The notes under the pieces are model-generated. The model ran no database searches. It was not told the origin of the DNA and saw only the letters and a program-made list of their open reading frames with translations. The position numbers were made by a program, and so were the translations under genes. A DNA stretch of 64,000 nucleotides from positions 81,469 through 145,468 of the forward strand of contig DJJU01000008.1 in NCBI GenBank assembly GCA_002434305.1, read 5' to 3'. Of this stretch, positions 1-8,454 are shown in pieces. The DNA comes from Alicycliphilus sp. UBA6560. Lineage in GTDB: Bacteria > Pseudomonadota > Gammaproteobacteria > Burkholderiales > Burkholderiaceae_C. Each line of letters starts with the position of its first letter. The stretch's first letter is position 1.

Positions 1-86
1 AGTTCAACCGCGGTCACGAACAAGGCATTGTCGGCCAGCGAGCTGAAAAACTGCGCCGACATGATGGTGTAGAAACCGCGCTTCAT
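1..86 (-). CDS. lplT: Lysophospholipid transporter LplT (N-terminus only, runs off window)
   Basis: Only the first 28 or so residues are inside the window. They read MKRGFYTIMSAQFFSSLADN and continue ALFVTAVE, which matches the start of the MFS-type LplT family. This family flips lysophospholipids across the inner membrane for re-acylation. The ATG is at 86-84 on the minus strand and the gene leaves the window at base 1. It is divergent from alr, an arrangement I recall from Comamonadaceae. The assignment rests on a short N-terminus plus neighbourhood, so the family is likely but not proven from this window. Confidence 0.8.
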   Translation of the reverse strand, partial: MKRGFYTIMSAQFFSSLADNALFVTAVE

Positions 87-101
87 CGGGGGGCGAGAAA
101 A

Positions 102-120
102 CCATCAGCAGCGCTGATGG
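102..120. promoter_or_regulatory. Perfect inverted repeat between lplT and alr
   Basis: CCATCAGC and GCTGATGG are perfectly complementary 8-base arms around a 3-base loop (agc). The repeat lies 15 bases upstream of the lplT start. On the minus strand the hairpin is followed by TTTTCTC, so it could be an operator or a weak attenuator in the lplT leader. The sequence does not decide between these. Confidence 0.4.
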
Positions 121-226
121 TCATTGAAAAGTCCAAACACTCCGGGGAGCGACGGGCGGTTATAGCACGCAGGCTGCGGGGGGCGATGCCAGAATAGGAC
201 GCGTTTTCCCCTCTGTACGAGCTGCC

Positions 227-1327
227 ATGCCGCGCCCCATCCAAGCCACCATCCACCCTGCGGCGCTGCGCGCCAACCTGGAGCGGGCGCGCCGCGCCGC
301 GCCGGACGCGCGTGTCTGGGCGGTGGTCAAGGCCAATGCCTACGGCCACGGCATCGAGCGCGTCTGGGGTGCGCTGCGCGGGGCCGACGGCATCGCCCTG
401 CTGGACCTGGACGAGGCCGAGCGCGTGCGCCAACTGGGCTGGCGCGGCCCCATCCTGCTGCTGGAAGGCGTGTTCGAGCCGCGCGACCTGGAGCTGTGCT
501 CGCGCCTGTCGCTGTGGCATGCCGTGCACTGCGACGCGCAGATCGACTGGCTGTCGGCGCACAAGACGCACGCGCCGCACCGCGTCTTCCTGAAGATGAA
601 CTCCGGCATGAACCGCCTGGGCTTCAGGCCCGAGCGTTTTCGCGCCGCCTGGGCGCGCCTGTCGGCGCTGCCGCAGGTCGAGGAAATTTCGCTGATGACG
701 CACTTCTCCGACGCCGACGGCCCGCGCGGCATCGCCCACCAGCTGGCCGCCTTCCAGGCCGCCACCGAGGACTTGCCGGGCGAGCGCAGCATCTGCAACA
801 GCGCCGCCCTGCTGCGCCACGGCCTGCAGGCCGACGTGCGTCTGGACTGGGTGCGCGCCGGCATCGCCCTGTATGGCGGCGCCCCCGACCACCCGCAGCG
901 CACGGCTTCGGACTGGGGCCTGCAGCCGGCCATGACGCTGGCCTCGCGCCTCATCGGCGTGCAGCAGCTGAGCGAGGGCGAGACCGTGGGCTACGGCTCG
1001 CGCTTTGCCGCGCCCGGCGCCATGGCCATCGGCGTGGTGGCCTGCGGCTACGCCGACGGCTATCCGCGCCACGCGCCCACCGGAACGCCGGTGCTGGTGG
1101 ATGGGGTGCGCACCCGGGTCGTGGGCCGGGTCAGCATGGACATGCTGGCGGTGGATCTGACGCCCGTGCCCGACGCCGCCATCGGTAGCGAGGTGACGCT
1201 GTGGGGCCGCGGCCCCGGCGGCGCCGTGCTGCCGGTGGACGAGGTGGCCGAGGCCGCCGGCACCATTGGCTACGAGCTGATGTGCGCTGTGGCGCCACGT
1301 GTTCCGGTAGCCGTTGAGCCGGACTGA
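227..1327 (+). CDS. alr: Alanine racemase
   Basis: This 366-residue protein is a PLP-dependent fold-type III racemase that converts L-alanine to D-alanine for peptidoglycan in the cytoplasm. The PLP lysine is K35 in the signature AVVKANAYGHG. The second catalytic base is Y256 in VGYGSRF, and C-terminal VSMDMLAVDL also fits the family. Length matches the usual 355-370 residues. The start ATG at 227 is the first in frame that keeps the family N-terminus. It is divergent from lplT across about 140 bases. Substrate is taken from the family; in some proteobacteria a paralogue (DadX) is catabolic, and this window does not distinguish the two. Confidence 0.95.
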   Translation: MPRPIQATIHPAALRANLERARRAAPDARVWAVVKANAYGHGIERVWGALRGADGIALLDLDEAERVRQLGWRGPILLLEGVFEPRDLELCSRLSLWHAVHCDAQIDWLSAHKTHAPHRVFLKMNSGMNRLGFRPERFRAAWARLSALPQVEEISLMTHFSDADGPRGIAHQLAAFQAATEDLPGERSICNSAALLRHGLQADVRLDWVRAGIALYGGAPDHPQRTASDWGLQPAMTLASRLIGVQQLSEGETVGYGSRFAAPGAMAIGVVACGYADGYPRHAPTGTPVLVDGVRTRVVGRVSMDMLAVDLTPVPDAAIGSEVTLWGRGPGGAVLPVDEVAEAAGTIGYELMCAVAPRVPVAVEPD

Positions 1328-1357
1328 AAGCGCTCGCCGCCGGCCAGCCCTTTTTGG

Positions 1358-1374
1358 CCCTTTTTTCAAAAGGG
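1358..1374 (+). other. Weak hairpin after alr
   Basis: CCCTTTT and AAAAGGG pair around ttc, 31 bases after the alr stop, and are followed by a T-rich run (TCTTTGCTTGTTTTG). It is AT-rich for a stem, so at best a weak terminator. Confidence 0.3.
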
Positions 1375-1475
1375 TCTTTGCTTGTTTTGCATCAAAAGGC
1401 GCCCCTGGGTCTTCCCGAACAATGCAGTTGCAGTGCCAGACGCTGCTGCAACAAAAACACATTGGTGGAGTGCCC

Positions 1476-2498
1476 ATGCGAAGCAACAAGACCCCGTCCC
1501 TCATTCCCCTCATGCGCCTGACGCTGGGCTCCGCGGTTGCCGCGGCACTGCTGGCCGCCACGGCGGCGCGTGCCGCCGAGCCGGTGCAGCCCATCGAGCC
1601 GCCCAAGGCCGTGAACGCCGCGCAGGCCGAGCTGGGCAAGAAGCTGTGGTTCGACCCGCGCCTGTCGCGCTCGGGCTTCATCTCCTGCAACTCGTGCCAC
1701 AACCTGAGCATGGGCGGCTCGGACAACCTGAAGACCTCCATCGGCCACAACTGGCAAAAGGGCCCGATCAACTCGCCCACGGTGCTCAACTCCAGCCTGA
1801 ACATGGCCCAGTTCTGGGACGGGCGCGCCAAGGACCTGCGCGAGCAGGCCGGCGGCCCCATCGCCAACCCGGGCGAGATGGCCTTCACGCACGAACTGGC
1901 GGTGGACATGCTGCGCTCCATCCCGCAGTACGTGGCCGAGTTCAAGCAGGTCTTCGGCACCGACAAGCTGTCCATCGCCGAGGTCACCACGGCGATTGCC
2001 GCCTTCGAGGAGACGCTGGTCACTCCCAATGCGCGTTTCGACCAGTGGCTCAAGGGCAACAAGCAGGCCATCAACGACCAGGAGCTGCGCGGCTGGCAGC
2101 TGTTCAAGAGCGCCGGATGCGTGGCCTGCCACAACGGCCCCAACCTGGGCGGCACGTCGTTCCAGAAGATGGGCCTGGTCGAGCCCTACAAGACCGACAA
2201 CCCGGCCGAGGGGCGCTTCGCCGTCACCGGCAACGACGCCGAGCGCTTCAACTTCAAGGTGCCGACGCTGCGCAACGTGGAGCTGACCTATCCCTACTTC
2301 CACGACGGCGCCGCCGACACGCTGGCGCAGGCGGTGGACACCATGGGCCGCATTCAACTGGGCAAGACCTTCACGGCCCAGGAGAACGCCGACATCGTCG
2401 CCTTCCTGAAGACGCTGACCGGCGACCAGCCCCAGCTGGTCATGCCCATCCTGCCGCCCTCGAGCGACAAGACCCAGCGCCCCCGGCCCTTCGACTGA
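1476..2498 (+). CDS. Di-heme cytochrome c peroxidase
   Basis: This periplasmic enzyme of the CcpA/MauG family reduces hydrogen peroxide using electrons from cytochrome c. The 340-residue product has a signal peptide (about residues 1-33, ending AARAAE) and two c-type heme motifs, CNSCH at 71-75 and CVACH at 215-219. FWDGRAKDL and PTLRNVELT are further family motifs. I chose the ATG at 1476 because GGTGGAG lies just upstream and the signal peptide begins there. The frame is open upstream to 1314 but those residues look like shadow sequence. A strong terminator follows at 2557, so it is probably a single-gene unit. MauG-like activity is an alternative that sequence alone does not exclude. Confidence 0.93.
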   Translation: MRSNKTPSLIPLMRLTLGSAVAAALLAATAARAAEPVQPIEPPKAVNAAQAELGKKLWFDPRLSRSGFISCNSCHNLSMGGSDNLKTSIGHNWQKGPINSPTVLNSSLNMAQFWDGRAKDLREQAGGPIANPGEMAFTHELAVDMLRSIPQYVAEFKQVFGTDKLSIAEVTTAIAAFEETLVTPNARFDQWLKGNKQAINDQELRGWQLFKSAGCVACHNGPNLGGTSFQKMGLVEPYKTDNPAEGRFAVTGNDAERFNFKVPTLRNVELTYPYFHDGAADTLAQAVDTMGRIQLGKTFTAQENADIVAFLKTLTGDQPQLVMPILPPSSDKTQRPRPFD

Positions 2499-2556
2499 GA
2501 AAAGCGGTCCGGCGGAAAAATGAAAGCCGGCTGCGCCTGCGGGCGTGGCCTTGACA

Positions 2557-2590
2557 GGTCGGTGCCCTCGCCCGGCTCCGGCCTTTTTTT
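2557..2590 (+). terminator. Rho-independent terminator of the cytochrome c peroxidase gene
   Basis: GGTCGGTGCC (2557-2566) pairs with GGCTCCGGCC (2574-2583) with one T-T mismatch and one G-T pair, loop ctcgccc. Seven Ts follow directly (2584-2590). It lies 58 bases after the stop codon. Confidence 0.75.
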
Positions 2591-2599
2591 GGGTCGCTA

Positions 2600-2664
2600 G
2601 CTCCTCAAATAGGAGCTGCCAGCGCTTGTCCTGCAAGGGATGAGGGCCAATTTGGCTGCAATTT
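2600..2664 (+). repeat. Short intergenic repeat A, copy 1
   Basis: Contains AGCTGCCAGCGCTTG (2614-2628) and the downstream arm CAAGGGA, then GGCCAATTTGGCTGC. It lies between the peroxidase terminator and the small lipoprotein gene. Confidence 0.75.
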
Positions 2665-2677
2665 TCGAGGCGGCCCG

Positions 2678-2842
2678 TCAGCCGCCCGCGGCGGGCGCGG
2701 TGGCGGCCGATGGGGCTGGCACGGGCGGCGCGGTGGGCTTGAGCGGACGGTCGGCCGGGCGGGGGTCGCAGGCCGACAGGGCCAGCGCCGCGGCGGCCGC
2801 CATCAGCGCGGCTGCCAGCTTGGAAGAGGCGGGGAGCGGCAT
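2678..2842 (-). CDS. Small lipoprotein
   Basis: A 54-residue product with a hydrophobic signal (residues 9-24) and a lipobox LSAC, so the mature lipoprotein would begin at Cys25. The mature part is short, proline- and alanine-rich (DPRPADRPLKPTAPP). It resembles the tiny LptM/YifL-type lipoproteins in size and layout, and YifL-like genes often sit near diaminopimelate genes, which are not seen here. I chose the ATG at 2842 because it gives a normal signal peptide; the frame is open for 34 further codons upstream. Function is not known. It is divergent from radA. Confidence 0.55.
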   Translation of the reverse strand: MPLPASSKLAAALMAAAAALALSACDPRPADRPLKPTAPPVPAPSAATAPAAGG

Positions 2843-2947
2843 GGTCGGACAAGGCAAAAGGGCTTGCAGCCATGGTAGGCGCGCCGCCGCAAGGGCGCGG
2901 GTAGGATGGGGCCGACAGCCCTGCGCACCCGTTCCACTCCTCATTTC

Positions 2948-4330
2948 ATGGCCAAGGAAAAAACCCTCTACACCTGCACCGAGTGCGCCACCACCAGCCC
3001 GCGCTGGCTGGGCAAATGCCCGGGCTGCGGGGCCTGGAACACGCTGATCGAGACCCTCCCCGAGGCGGCGGGCGCCGGCAAGAACCGCCTGAGCACGCCG
3101 CAGTACGCCGGCCTGGCGCAGGCCCAGGCCGTGGCGCCGCTGTCCAGCATCGAGGCCACCGAGGTGGTGCGCACGCCCACCGGGCTGGAGGAGTTAGACC
3201 GCGTGCTGGGCGGTGGCGTGGTCGAGGGCGGCGTGGTGCTGATCGGCGGTGACCCGGGCATCGGCAAATCCACGCTGCTGCTGCAGGCGCTGGACGCGCT
3301 GCAGCGCGCCCACCTGCCCACGCTGTATGTGACGGGCGAGGAAAGCGGCGCCCAGGTGGCCCTGCGCTCGCGCCGGCTGGGCCTGGAGGGCAGCCAAGTC
3401 AATGTGCTGGCCGAGATCCAGCTGGAGAAAATCCTGGCCACGGTGCAGGCCACGCAGCCGGCGGTGTGCGTGATCGACTCCATCCAGACCATGTACTCCG
3501 ACCAGCTGACCAGCGCGCCGGGCTCGGTGGCGCAGGTGCGCGAGTGCGCCGCGCACCTGACGCGCCTGGCGAAGGCCACGGGCATCGCCATCGTCCTGGT
3601 GGGCCACGTGACCAAGGAGGGGGCACTGGCCGGTCCGCGCGTGCTGGAGCACATGGTGGACACGGTGCTGTACTTCGAGGGCGACACGCACAGCGCCTTC
3701 CGCCTGGTGCGGGCCATCAAGAACCGCTTCGGCGCCGTCAACGAGATCGGCGTGTTCGCCATGACGGAAAAGGGCCTCAAGGGCGTGGCCAACCCCAGCG
3801 CCATCTTCCTGTCGCAGCACAGCGAGCCGGTGCCCGGCAGCTGCGTGCTGGTCACGCTGGAGGGCACGCGGCCCCTGCTGGTGGAGATCCAGGCGTTGGT
3901 GGACAGCGGCGGGCCCAGCCCGCGGCGGCTGTCCGTGGGCCTGGAGCGCGACCGCCTGGCCATGCTGCTGGCGGTGCTGCACCGCCACGCGGGCATCGCG
4001 TCGGCCGACCAGGACGTGTTCGTGAACGCCGTGGGCGGCGTGCGCATCAGCGAGCCGGCGGCCGACCTGGCGGTGCTGCTGTCCATCACCTCCAGCCTGC
4101 GTGCGCGCGCGCTCCCCAAGGGCTTCATCGCCTTCGGCGAGGTGGGCCTGGCCGGCGAGGTGCGTCCGGCCCCGCGCGGGCAGGAGCGCCTGAAGGAGGC
4201 CGCGAAACTGGGCTTCACCGTGGCCGTGGTGCCCAAGGCCAATGCGCCCAAGAAGCCCATCCCCGGCCTGACCATCCACGCCGTGGAGCGCGTGGAAGAG
4301 GCCATGCAGGCGGTGCGCGAACTGGCCTGA
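2948..4330 (+). CDS. radA: DNA repair protein RadA
   Basis: The 460-residue RadA (Sms) is a RecA-like branch-migration ATPase acting in recombinational repair. Seen in order: a four-cysteine zinc finger (CTEC near residues 9-12 and CPGC near 24-27), Walker A GGDPGIGKST at 100-109, the RadA signature KNRFG at 258-262, and a C-terminal Lon-like domain with GLAGEVRP. The ATG at 2948 starts the canonical MAKEKTLYTC; 14 upstream codons in frame are not family-like. A small membrane protein gene and ilvE follow. Confidence 0.96.
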   Translation: MAKEKTLYTCTECATTSPRWLGKCPGCGAWNTLIETLPEAAGAGKNRLSTPQYAGLAQAQAVAPLSSIEATEVVRTPTGLEELDRVLGGGVVEGGVVLIGGDPGIGKSTLLLQALDALQRAHLPTLYVTGEESGAQVALRSRRLGLEGSQVNVLAEIQLEKILATVQATQPAVCVIDSIQTMYSDQLTSAPGSVAQVRECAAHLTRLAKATGIAIVLVGHVTKEGALAGPRVLEHMVDTVLYFEGDTHSAFRLVRAIKNRFGAVNEIGVFAMTEKGLKGVANPSAIFLSQHSEPVPGSCVLVTLEGTRPLLVEIQALVDSGGPSPRRLSVGLERDRLAMLLAVLHRHAGIASADQDVFVNAVGGVRISEPAADLAVLLSITSSLRARALPKGFIAFGEVGLAGEVRPAPRGQERLKEAAKLGFTVAVVPKANAPKKPIPGLTIHAVERVEEAMQAVRELA

Positions 4331-4405
4331 GCACGAATGAGGAAGGGCGGCGTCTACGCAGCAGCCACAGTGCGCAGCGGCCCGCCAGCAGGGACAATGC
4401 GCGCC

Positions 4406-4810
4406 ATGAATCTGCGCAACGTCGCCATTCCCATCGTTCTCATCGTGGTGCTGTTTGCCGGCTGGCGTGCCTGGGGCCTGCAGGGCCTGCTGGTGGTGGG
4501 CGGCGGCGTGCTCATGTGGGGCCTGCTGCACCTCACGCGGCTGATGAACGTGATGCAAAAGGCCTCCAGGAACCCCATCGGCCACGTGGGCAGCGCCGTG
4601 ATGCTCAACGCCAAGCTCAAGCCCGGCGTCAACCTGATGCACGTGGTGGCCATCACGCGCTCGCTGGGCCAGCAGCTGTCCGTGGAAGGCGGCGAACCCG
4701 AAATCTACCTGTGGAAGGACGCCAGCGGCTCACAGGTAACGTGCGAATTCATGCACGGGCGGCTGAAGCGCTGGCAGCTGGAACGGCCCACGCGCGCGGA
4801 CGGAACGTAA
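4406..4810 (+). CDS. Small membrane-anchored protein of unknown function
   Basis: A 134-residue protein starting MNLRNVAIPIVL. It has two hydrophobic segments (about residues 5-19 and 24-42), then a soluble domain with NPIGHVGSAVMLNAKL, HVVAITRSLG and a C-terminal CEFMHGRLKRWQLERP. I remember homologues of this shape in Comamonadaceae, sometimes mislabelled as glycerate kinase, but I cannot name a function. Other in-frame ATGs are at 4337 and 4397. It lies 75 bases after radA and upstream of ilvE on the same strand. Confidence 0.8.
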   Translation: MNLRNVAIPIVLIVVLFAGWRAWGLQGLLVVGGGVLMWGLLHLTRLMNVMQKASRNPIGHVGSAVMLNAKLKPGVNLMHVVAITRSLGQQLSVEGGEPEIYLWKDASGSQVTCEFMHGRLKRWQLERPTRADGT

Positions 4811-4823
4811 AATTGCCGGTTTC

Positions 4824-4841
4824 CCGGGCCGCGCGGCCCGG
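4824..4841 (+). other. 18-bp GC palindrome upstream of ilvE
   Basis: CCGGGCCGCGCGGCCCGG is self-complementary and followed by CGTTCTCTT. It starts 14 bases after the preceding stop and 30 bases before ilvE. It could be a weak terminator or a leader hairpin. Confidence 0.4.
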
Positions 4842-4870
4842 CGTTCTCTTCCGAGTGACAAAGGATTCCC

Positions 4871-5809
4871 ATGAGCCCCGTAGTACCTTCGCTGGCCGAC
4901 CGTGACGGCAAGATCTGGATGGACGGCCAGATGGTGGACTGGCGCGACGCCAAGATCCACGTGCTGACCCACACGCTGCACTACGGCTGCGGCGCCTTCG
5001 AAGGCGTGCGCGCCTACGAGACGGCTGACGGGACGGCCATCTTCCGCCTGCAGGAGCACACCCAGCGCCTGTTCAACAGCGCCAAGATCCTGCGCATGGC
5101 CATGCCGTTCTCGCAGGACGAAATCAACGAGGCGCAGCGCGCCGTGGTGCGCGAGAACAACCTGTCCTCGTGCTACCTGCGCCCCCTGGTGTGGATCGGC
5201 TCGGAAAAGCTCGGCGTGTCGCCCAAGGGCAACCGGATCCACGTCATGGTCGCGGCCTGGGCCTGGGGCGCCTACCTGGGCGAGGAAGGCATGAAGCGCG
5301 GCATCCGCGTCAAGACCAGCAGCTACACCCGCCACCACGTCAACATCACCATGACGCAGGCCAAGACGGTGTCCAACTACACCAACTCCATCCTGGCCAA
5401 CATGGAGGCCCTGGACGACGGCTACGACGAGGCGCTGCTGCTGGACGCCTCGGGTTTCGTTTCCGAGGGCGCGGGCGAGAACATCTTCGTCGTCAAGGAT
5501 GGACGCATCTACACCCCCGACCTGTCGGCCGGCGCCCTGAACGGCATCACGCGCAACACGGTGCTGCACATAGCCCAGGACCTGGGCCTGGAGCTGGTGC
5601 AAAAGCGCATCACGCGCGACGAGGTCTACATCGCCGATGAGGCCTTCTTCACCGGCACGGCGGCCGAGGTCACCCCGATCCGCGAGCTGGACCGCATCCA
5701 GATCGGCGCGGGCAGCCGGGGGCCTGTCACCGAGAAGGTGCAAAACGCGTTCTTCGACATCGTCAATGGCCGCAATCCCAAGTACGCCCAGTGGCTCACC
5801 AAGGTCTGA
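4871..5809 (+). CDS. ilvE: Branched-chain amino-acid aminotransferase
   Basis: This 312-residue class IV PLP aminotransferase catalyses the last step of valine, leucine and isoleucine synthesis. N-terminal GKIWMDGQMVDW and THTLHYGCGAFEGVRAY are family hallmarks. The PLP lysine is in TQAKTVSNYTNS, and EGAGENIFVV plus FFTGTAAEVTPI complete the cofactor pocket. Length is normal. The start is an ATG preceded by AAAGGAT. The downstream zinc-finger gene begins 5 bases after the stop, so the two are probably co-transcribed. Confidence 0.96.
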   Translation: MSPVVPSLADRDGKIWMDGQMVDWRDAKIHVLTHTLHYGCGAFEGVRAYETADGTAIFRLQEHTQRLFNSAKILRMAMPFSQDEINEAQRAVVRENNLSSCYLRPLVWIGSEKLGVSPKGNRIHVMVAAWAWGAYLGEEGMKRGIRVKTSSYTRHHVNITMTQAKTVSNYTNSILANMEALDDGYDEALLLDASGFVSEGAGENIFVVKDGRIYTPDLSAGALNGITRNTVLHIAQDLGLELVQKRITRDEVYIADEAFFTGTAAEVTPIRELDRIQIGAGSRGPVTEKVQNAFFDIVNGRNPKYAQWLTKV

Positions 5810-5814
5810 ACGCC

Positions 5815-6024
5815 ATGACGCAAGAAGCTGTCGTTGAATTGCTGGCCCGCGACCTGCTGCGCGGCAACGGCGTTTACTGCCCGAATCCCCACGCGGAGAT
5901 GAAGCTGTGGAACAGCCACCCGCGCATCTACCTGGACGTGGCCCACACCGGTGAGGCCAAGTGCCCGTATTGCGGCACGGTCTACCGGCTCAAGGCGGGC
6001 GAGGTGGTGTCCGGCGGACACTGA
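5815..6024 (+). CDS. Zinc-finger domain protein (zf-CHCC, NDUFS6-like)
   Basis: A 69-residue protein with a CHCC-type zinc site: Cys in NGVYCPNPH, His in the following stretch, and CPYC near residues 49-52 before GTVYRLKAGE. This matches the small zf-CHCC family, whose mitochondrial relative is a complex I accessory subunit. Bacterial function is not established. The start ATG at 5815 is 5 bases after ilvE. In related betaproteobacteria it often follows ilvE before lipopolysaccharide glycosyltransferase genes, as here. Confidence 0.85.
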   Translation: MTQEAVVELLARDLLRGNGVYCPNPHAEMKLWNSHPRIYLDVAHTGEAKCPYCGTVYRLKAGEVVSGGH

Positions 6025-6076
6025 GGGCCGGCGCCCGCGCTGCACCACAGGCACGTTGAACAATTCGGCGCAAACC

Positions 6077-7198
6077 ATGCCGGCGCAGCCTGCGGGCAGG
6101 CCGCTGCGGGTGCTGCATTTCGTCACTGGCGGCTTCTCTGGCGCGACCCAGGTGGCGGTCGACCTGTGCCTGGCGGCGCGGGAGGACGCGGGGCTGCAGA
6201 CACTGCTGGTGCTGCGTCGCAAGCGGGGCACCACCGAGCAGCGGGTGCAGGCGCTGCGCGCGCAGGGCCTGCAGGTGCAGGTGGTCTCCAACTGGCTGCA
6301 TGCGCTCACCGTCTGGCAGCTGCGCCGCGTGATCCGTGCGTGGCGCCCGGACGTCGTCTTCGCCCATGGCTTCAGCGACCACATCTGGGGCCGGCAGGCC
6401 GCCGCGGCCGAGGGTGTGCCGCACATCTTCCACGTGGAACACAACGCGCGCGAGCGCTACACGCCGCACCGCCTGCGCCAGGCGCTGGCACTGGCCCCGC
6501 ACACGCGCGCCAGCATCGGCGTGTCCGAAGGCGTGCGCGCCAGCCTGGTCGAGCGCGGATTCGCGCCGCGGCAGTGCATCGCCATCCCCAACGGCATCGC
6601 CCTGGAGCGCTTCCCGGACGCACTGCTGCCCGCGCGCTGGCAGGGCCGTGCGCCTGCCATCCTCATGGCCTCGCGCTTTGCCCGGCAAAAGGACCACGCC
6701 ACGCTGATCCGCGCCCTGGCCTTGCTGCGCCAGCGCGGCCTGGCGCCGGCGCTGTACCTGGCCGGCGGCGGCAGCCGGCGGCTGCAGCGCCAGGCACAGG
6801 CACTCGTGCGCCGGCTGGGGCTGAGCGATCAGGTGCACTTTCTGGGCAGCGTGTCCGACCTGCCGCAGCGGCTGGCGACCACGCAGGTGTTCGCCCTGTC
6901 CACCCGCTGGGAGGGCATGCCGCTGGCGCTGGTGGAGGCCATGGCCGCCGGCTGCGCCTGCGTGGGTTCCGACGTGGTGGGCGTGCGCGAGGTCATCGCG
7001 CACGGCAGCACCGGCCTGCTGGTGCCGCCGCAGGATGCCGCTGCCCTGGCCGATGCACTGCAGCAGTTGTTGAAAGACGCCGCCCTGGCCCAGCGCCTGG
7101 GCCAGGCCGCACGCCTGCAGGCGCTGCGCGAACATGGCCATGAACTGATGTGGCAGCGCTACCGCGCGCTGCTCGAACCGAAAGCACTCGAATCATGA
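6077..7198 (+). CDS. GT4-family glycosyltransferase
   Basis: A 373-residue GT-B enzyme expected to use a nucleotide sugar to extend a surface glycan on the cytoplasmic face of the membrane. The N-terminal acceptor domain begins LRVLHFVTGGFSGATQ with a glycine-rich loop. The C-terminal donor domain has LMASRFARQKDH and the EX7E motif EGMPLALVEAMAAG. The ATG at 6077 was chosen because residues before it are not family-like. Its stop overlaps the next gene by 4 bases (ATGA), showing translational coupling. Sugar specificity is not readable; a role in lipopolysaccharide is inferred from the adjoining ligase-like gene. Confidence 0.88.
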   Translation: MPAQPAGRPLRVLHFVTGGFSGATQVAVDLCLAAREDAGLQTLLVLRRKRGTTEQRVQALRAQGLQVQVVSNWLHALTVWQLRRVIRAWRPDVVFAHGFSDHIWGRQAAAAEGVPHIFHVEHNARERYTPHRLRQALALAPHTRASIGVSEGVRASLVERGFAPRQCIAIPNGIALERFPDALLPARWQGRAPAILMASRFARQKDHATLIRALALLRQRGLAPALYLAGGGSRRLQRQAQALVRRLGLSDQVHFLGSVSDLPQRLATTQVFALSTRWEGMPLALVEAMAAGCACVGSDVVGVREVIAHGSTGLLVPPQDAAALADALQQLLKDAALAQRLGQAARLQALREHGHELMWQRYRALLEPKALES

Positions 7199-8454
7199 AG
7201 GGCCACTGGACCGTTCCCGCCCTGGCGCCGCAGCTGACCACGCTGGCGGCCTTCCTGCTGCCGGCATTGGCGCTGTGGGTGCCTTCGGGCTATTCCTACG
7301 CAGCGGCGCTGCTGCTGCTGGGGGCGCTGGGTTGTGCGCCCTGGTGGCTGGGCCGCCGCCCGGACCGGGACACGCTGGGCCTGGCGCTGCTGCTGTGCGC
7401 CATGGGCTTCATGTGGTTCCTGCTGTCGCTGGACAGCGGCTTCGCGCGCGCCGACAAGGGCCTGAAGTGGCTGCTGGGCGTGCCCTGCCTGCTGTTTCTG
7501 ACCACCTTCGCGCCCCGACCGCAGGCCTTCTTCGCCGGGCTGCCCATCGGCTGCATCGGCATGGGCCTGCTGGCGCTGTGGCAGGCCTGGGCGCAGGGCA
7601 TGGAGCGGGCCACCGGCTTCACCAATGCCATCCAGTGGGGCAACGTGGCCCTGCTGCTGGGCTGCATGAACGCGGTACAGCTGGTGGTCTTCTGGCGCCA
7701 GCACGGCTGGGCGTGGCGCTCGCTCATGGCCCTGGCCGTGGGCCTGGCGCTGTGCGCCTCGCTGCTGTCGCAGTCGCGCGGGGGCTGGGTGGCGCTGGCG
7801 GCGCTCATTCCCATGGCGCTGCTGCTGGCCTGGCGCATTCGGCGCCGACTGTTCGGCCGGCTGCTGGCCGGGTCCGTGGTGCTGGTGGCGGTGCTGGCGG
7901 TGCTGCTGGCCACGGCCCCGCGCCTGCGCGAGCGCGTCGACCTGGCCGCGCTGGAGGTCAAGAGCTTCGTCGAACACGGCCAGGAGGACACCTCGGTCGG
8001 CCTGCGCCTGACGCAGTACCGGCTGGTGGCCGAGCTGATCCCGCAAAAGCCCTGGCTGGGCTGGGGCGCACACGGCTACGTCGACGAGGTGCAGCGACGC
8101 GTGGACCGCGGCGAGCTGGCGGCCGAGATGACGCGCTACCCCCAGGTGCACAACGACCTGCTGGACGTCTGGGTCAAGGTCGGCTTTGTCGGGCTGCTGC
8201 TGCAGCTGGCGCTCTACGGCTGGGCGCTGCGATTGTTCTGGCCGGGCGCCCGCCGGCTGCAGCTGCATGCCGAAGACACGCCGCCCTGGCGTGACGCGCT
8301 GGCGCTGCGCATCATGGGCAGCGTGCTGGTGGTGGCCTACGTGGTGTTCGGCATGTCCCAGCCGTTCTTCAACCACAACAGCGGCATCATGACCTTCGTC
8401 TTCTACGTGGCGGTGCTGTGGGCCGCGCTGCGGGGCGTGGAGGCGCGGCGCTGA
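7195..8454 (+). CDS. O-antigen ligase / polymerase-like membrane protein
   Basis: A 419-residue polytopic protein of the WaaL/Wzy_C type with roughly ten hydrophobic segments and a large periplasmic loop (about residues 245-320). The loop holds VGLRLTQYRLVAELI and GWGAHGYVDEV, then a histidine in YPQVHNDLLDVWVKVG, the usual position of the conserved WaaL histidine. RGGWVALAAL lies just before the loop. These proteins join O-antigen to lipid A-core or polymerise repeats. The start overlaps the preceding gene by 4 bases and the stop overlaps the next start by one base (TGATG), so this is one operon. Confidence 0.85.
   Translation: MKGHWTVPALAPQLTTLAAFLLPALALWVPSGYSYAAALLLLGALGCAPWWLGRRPDRDTLGLALLLCAMGFMWFLLSLDSGFARADKGLKWLLGVPCLLFLTTFAPRPQAFFAGLPIGCIGMGLLALWQAWAQGMERATGFTNAIQWGNVALLLGCMNAVQLVVFWRQHGWAWRSLMALAVGLALCASLLSQSRGGWVALAALIPMALLLAWRIRRRLFGRLLAGSVVLVAVLAVLLATAPRLRERVDLAALEVKSFVEHGQEDTSVGLRLTQYRLVAELIPQKPWLGWGAHGYVDEVQRRVDRGELAAEMTRYPQVHNDLLDVWVKVGFVGLLLQLALYGWALRLFWPGARRLQLHAEDTPPWRDALALRIMGSVLVVAYVVFGMSQPFFNHNSGIMTFVFYVAVLWAALRGVEARR

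Noticed and set aside
83..2155. 690-codon minus-strand frame across alr and the peroxidase gene
   Set aside because: Both alr and the peroxidase are certain on the plus strand; this frame is compositional noise.
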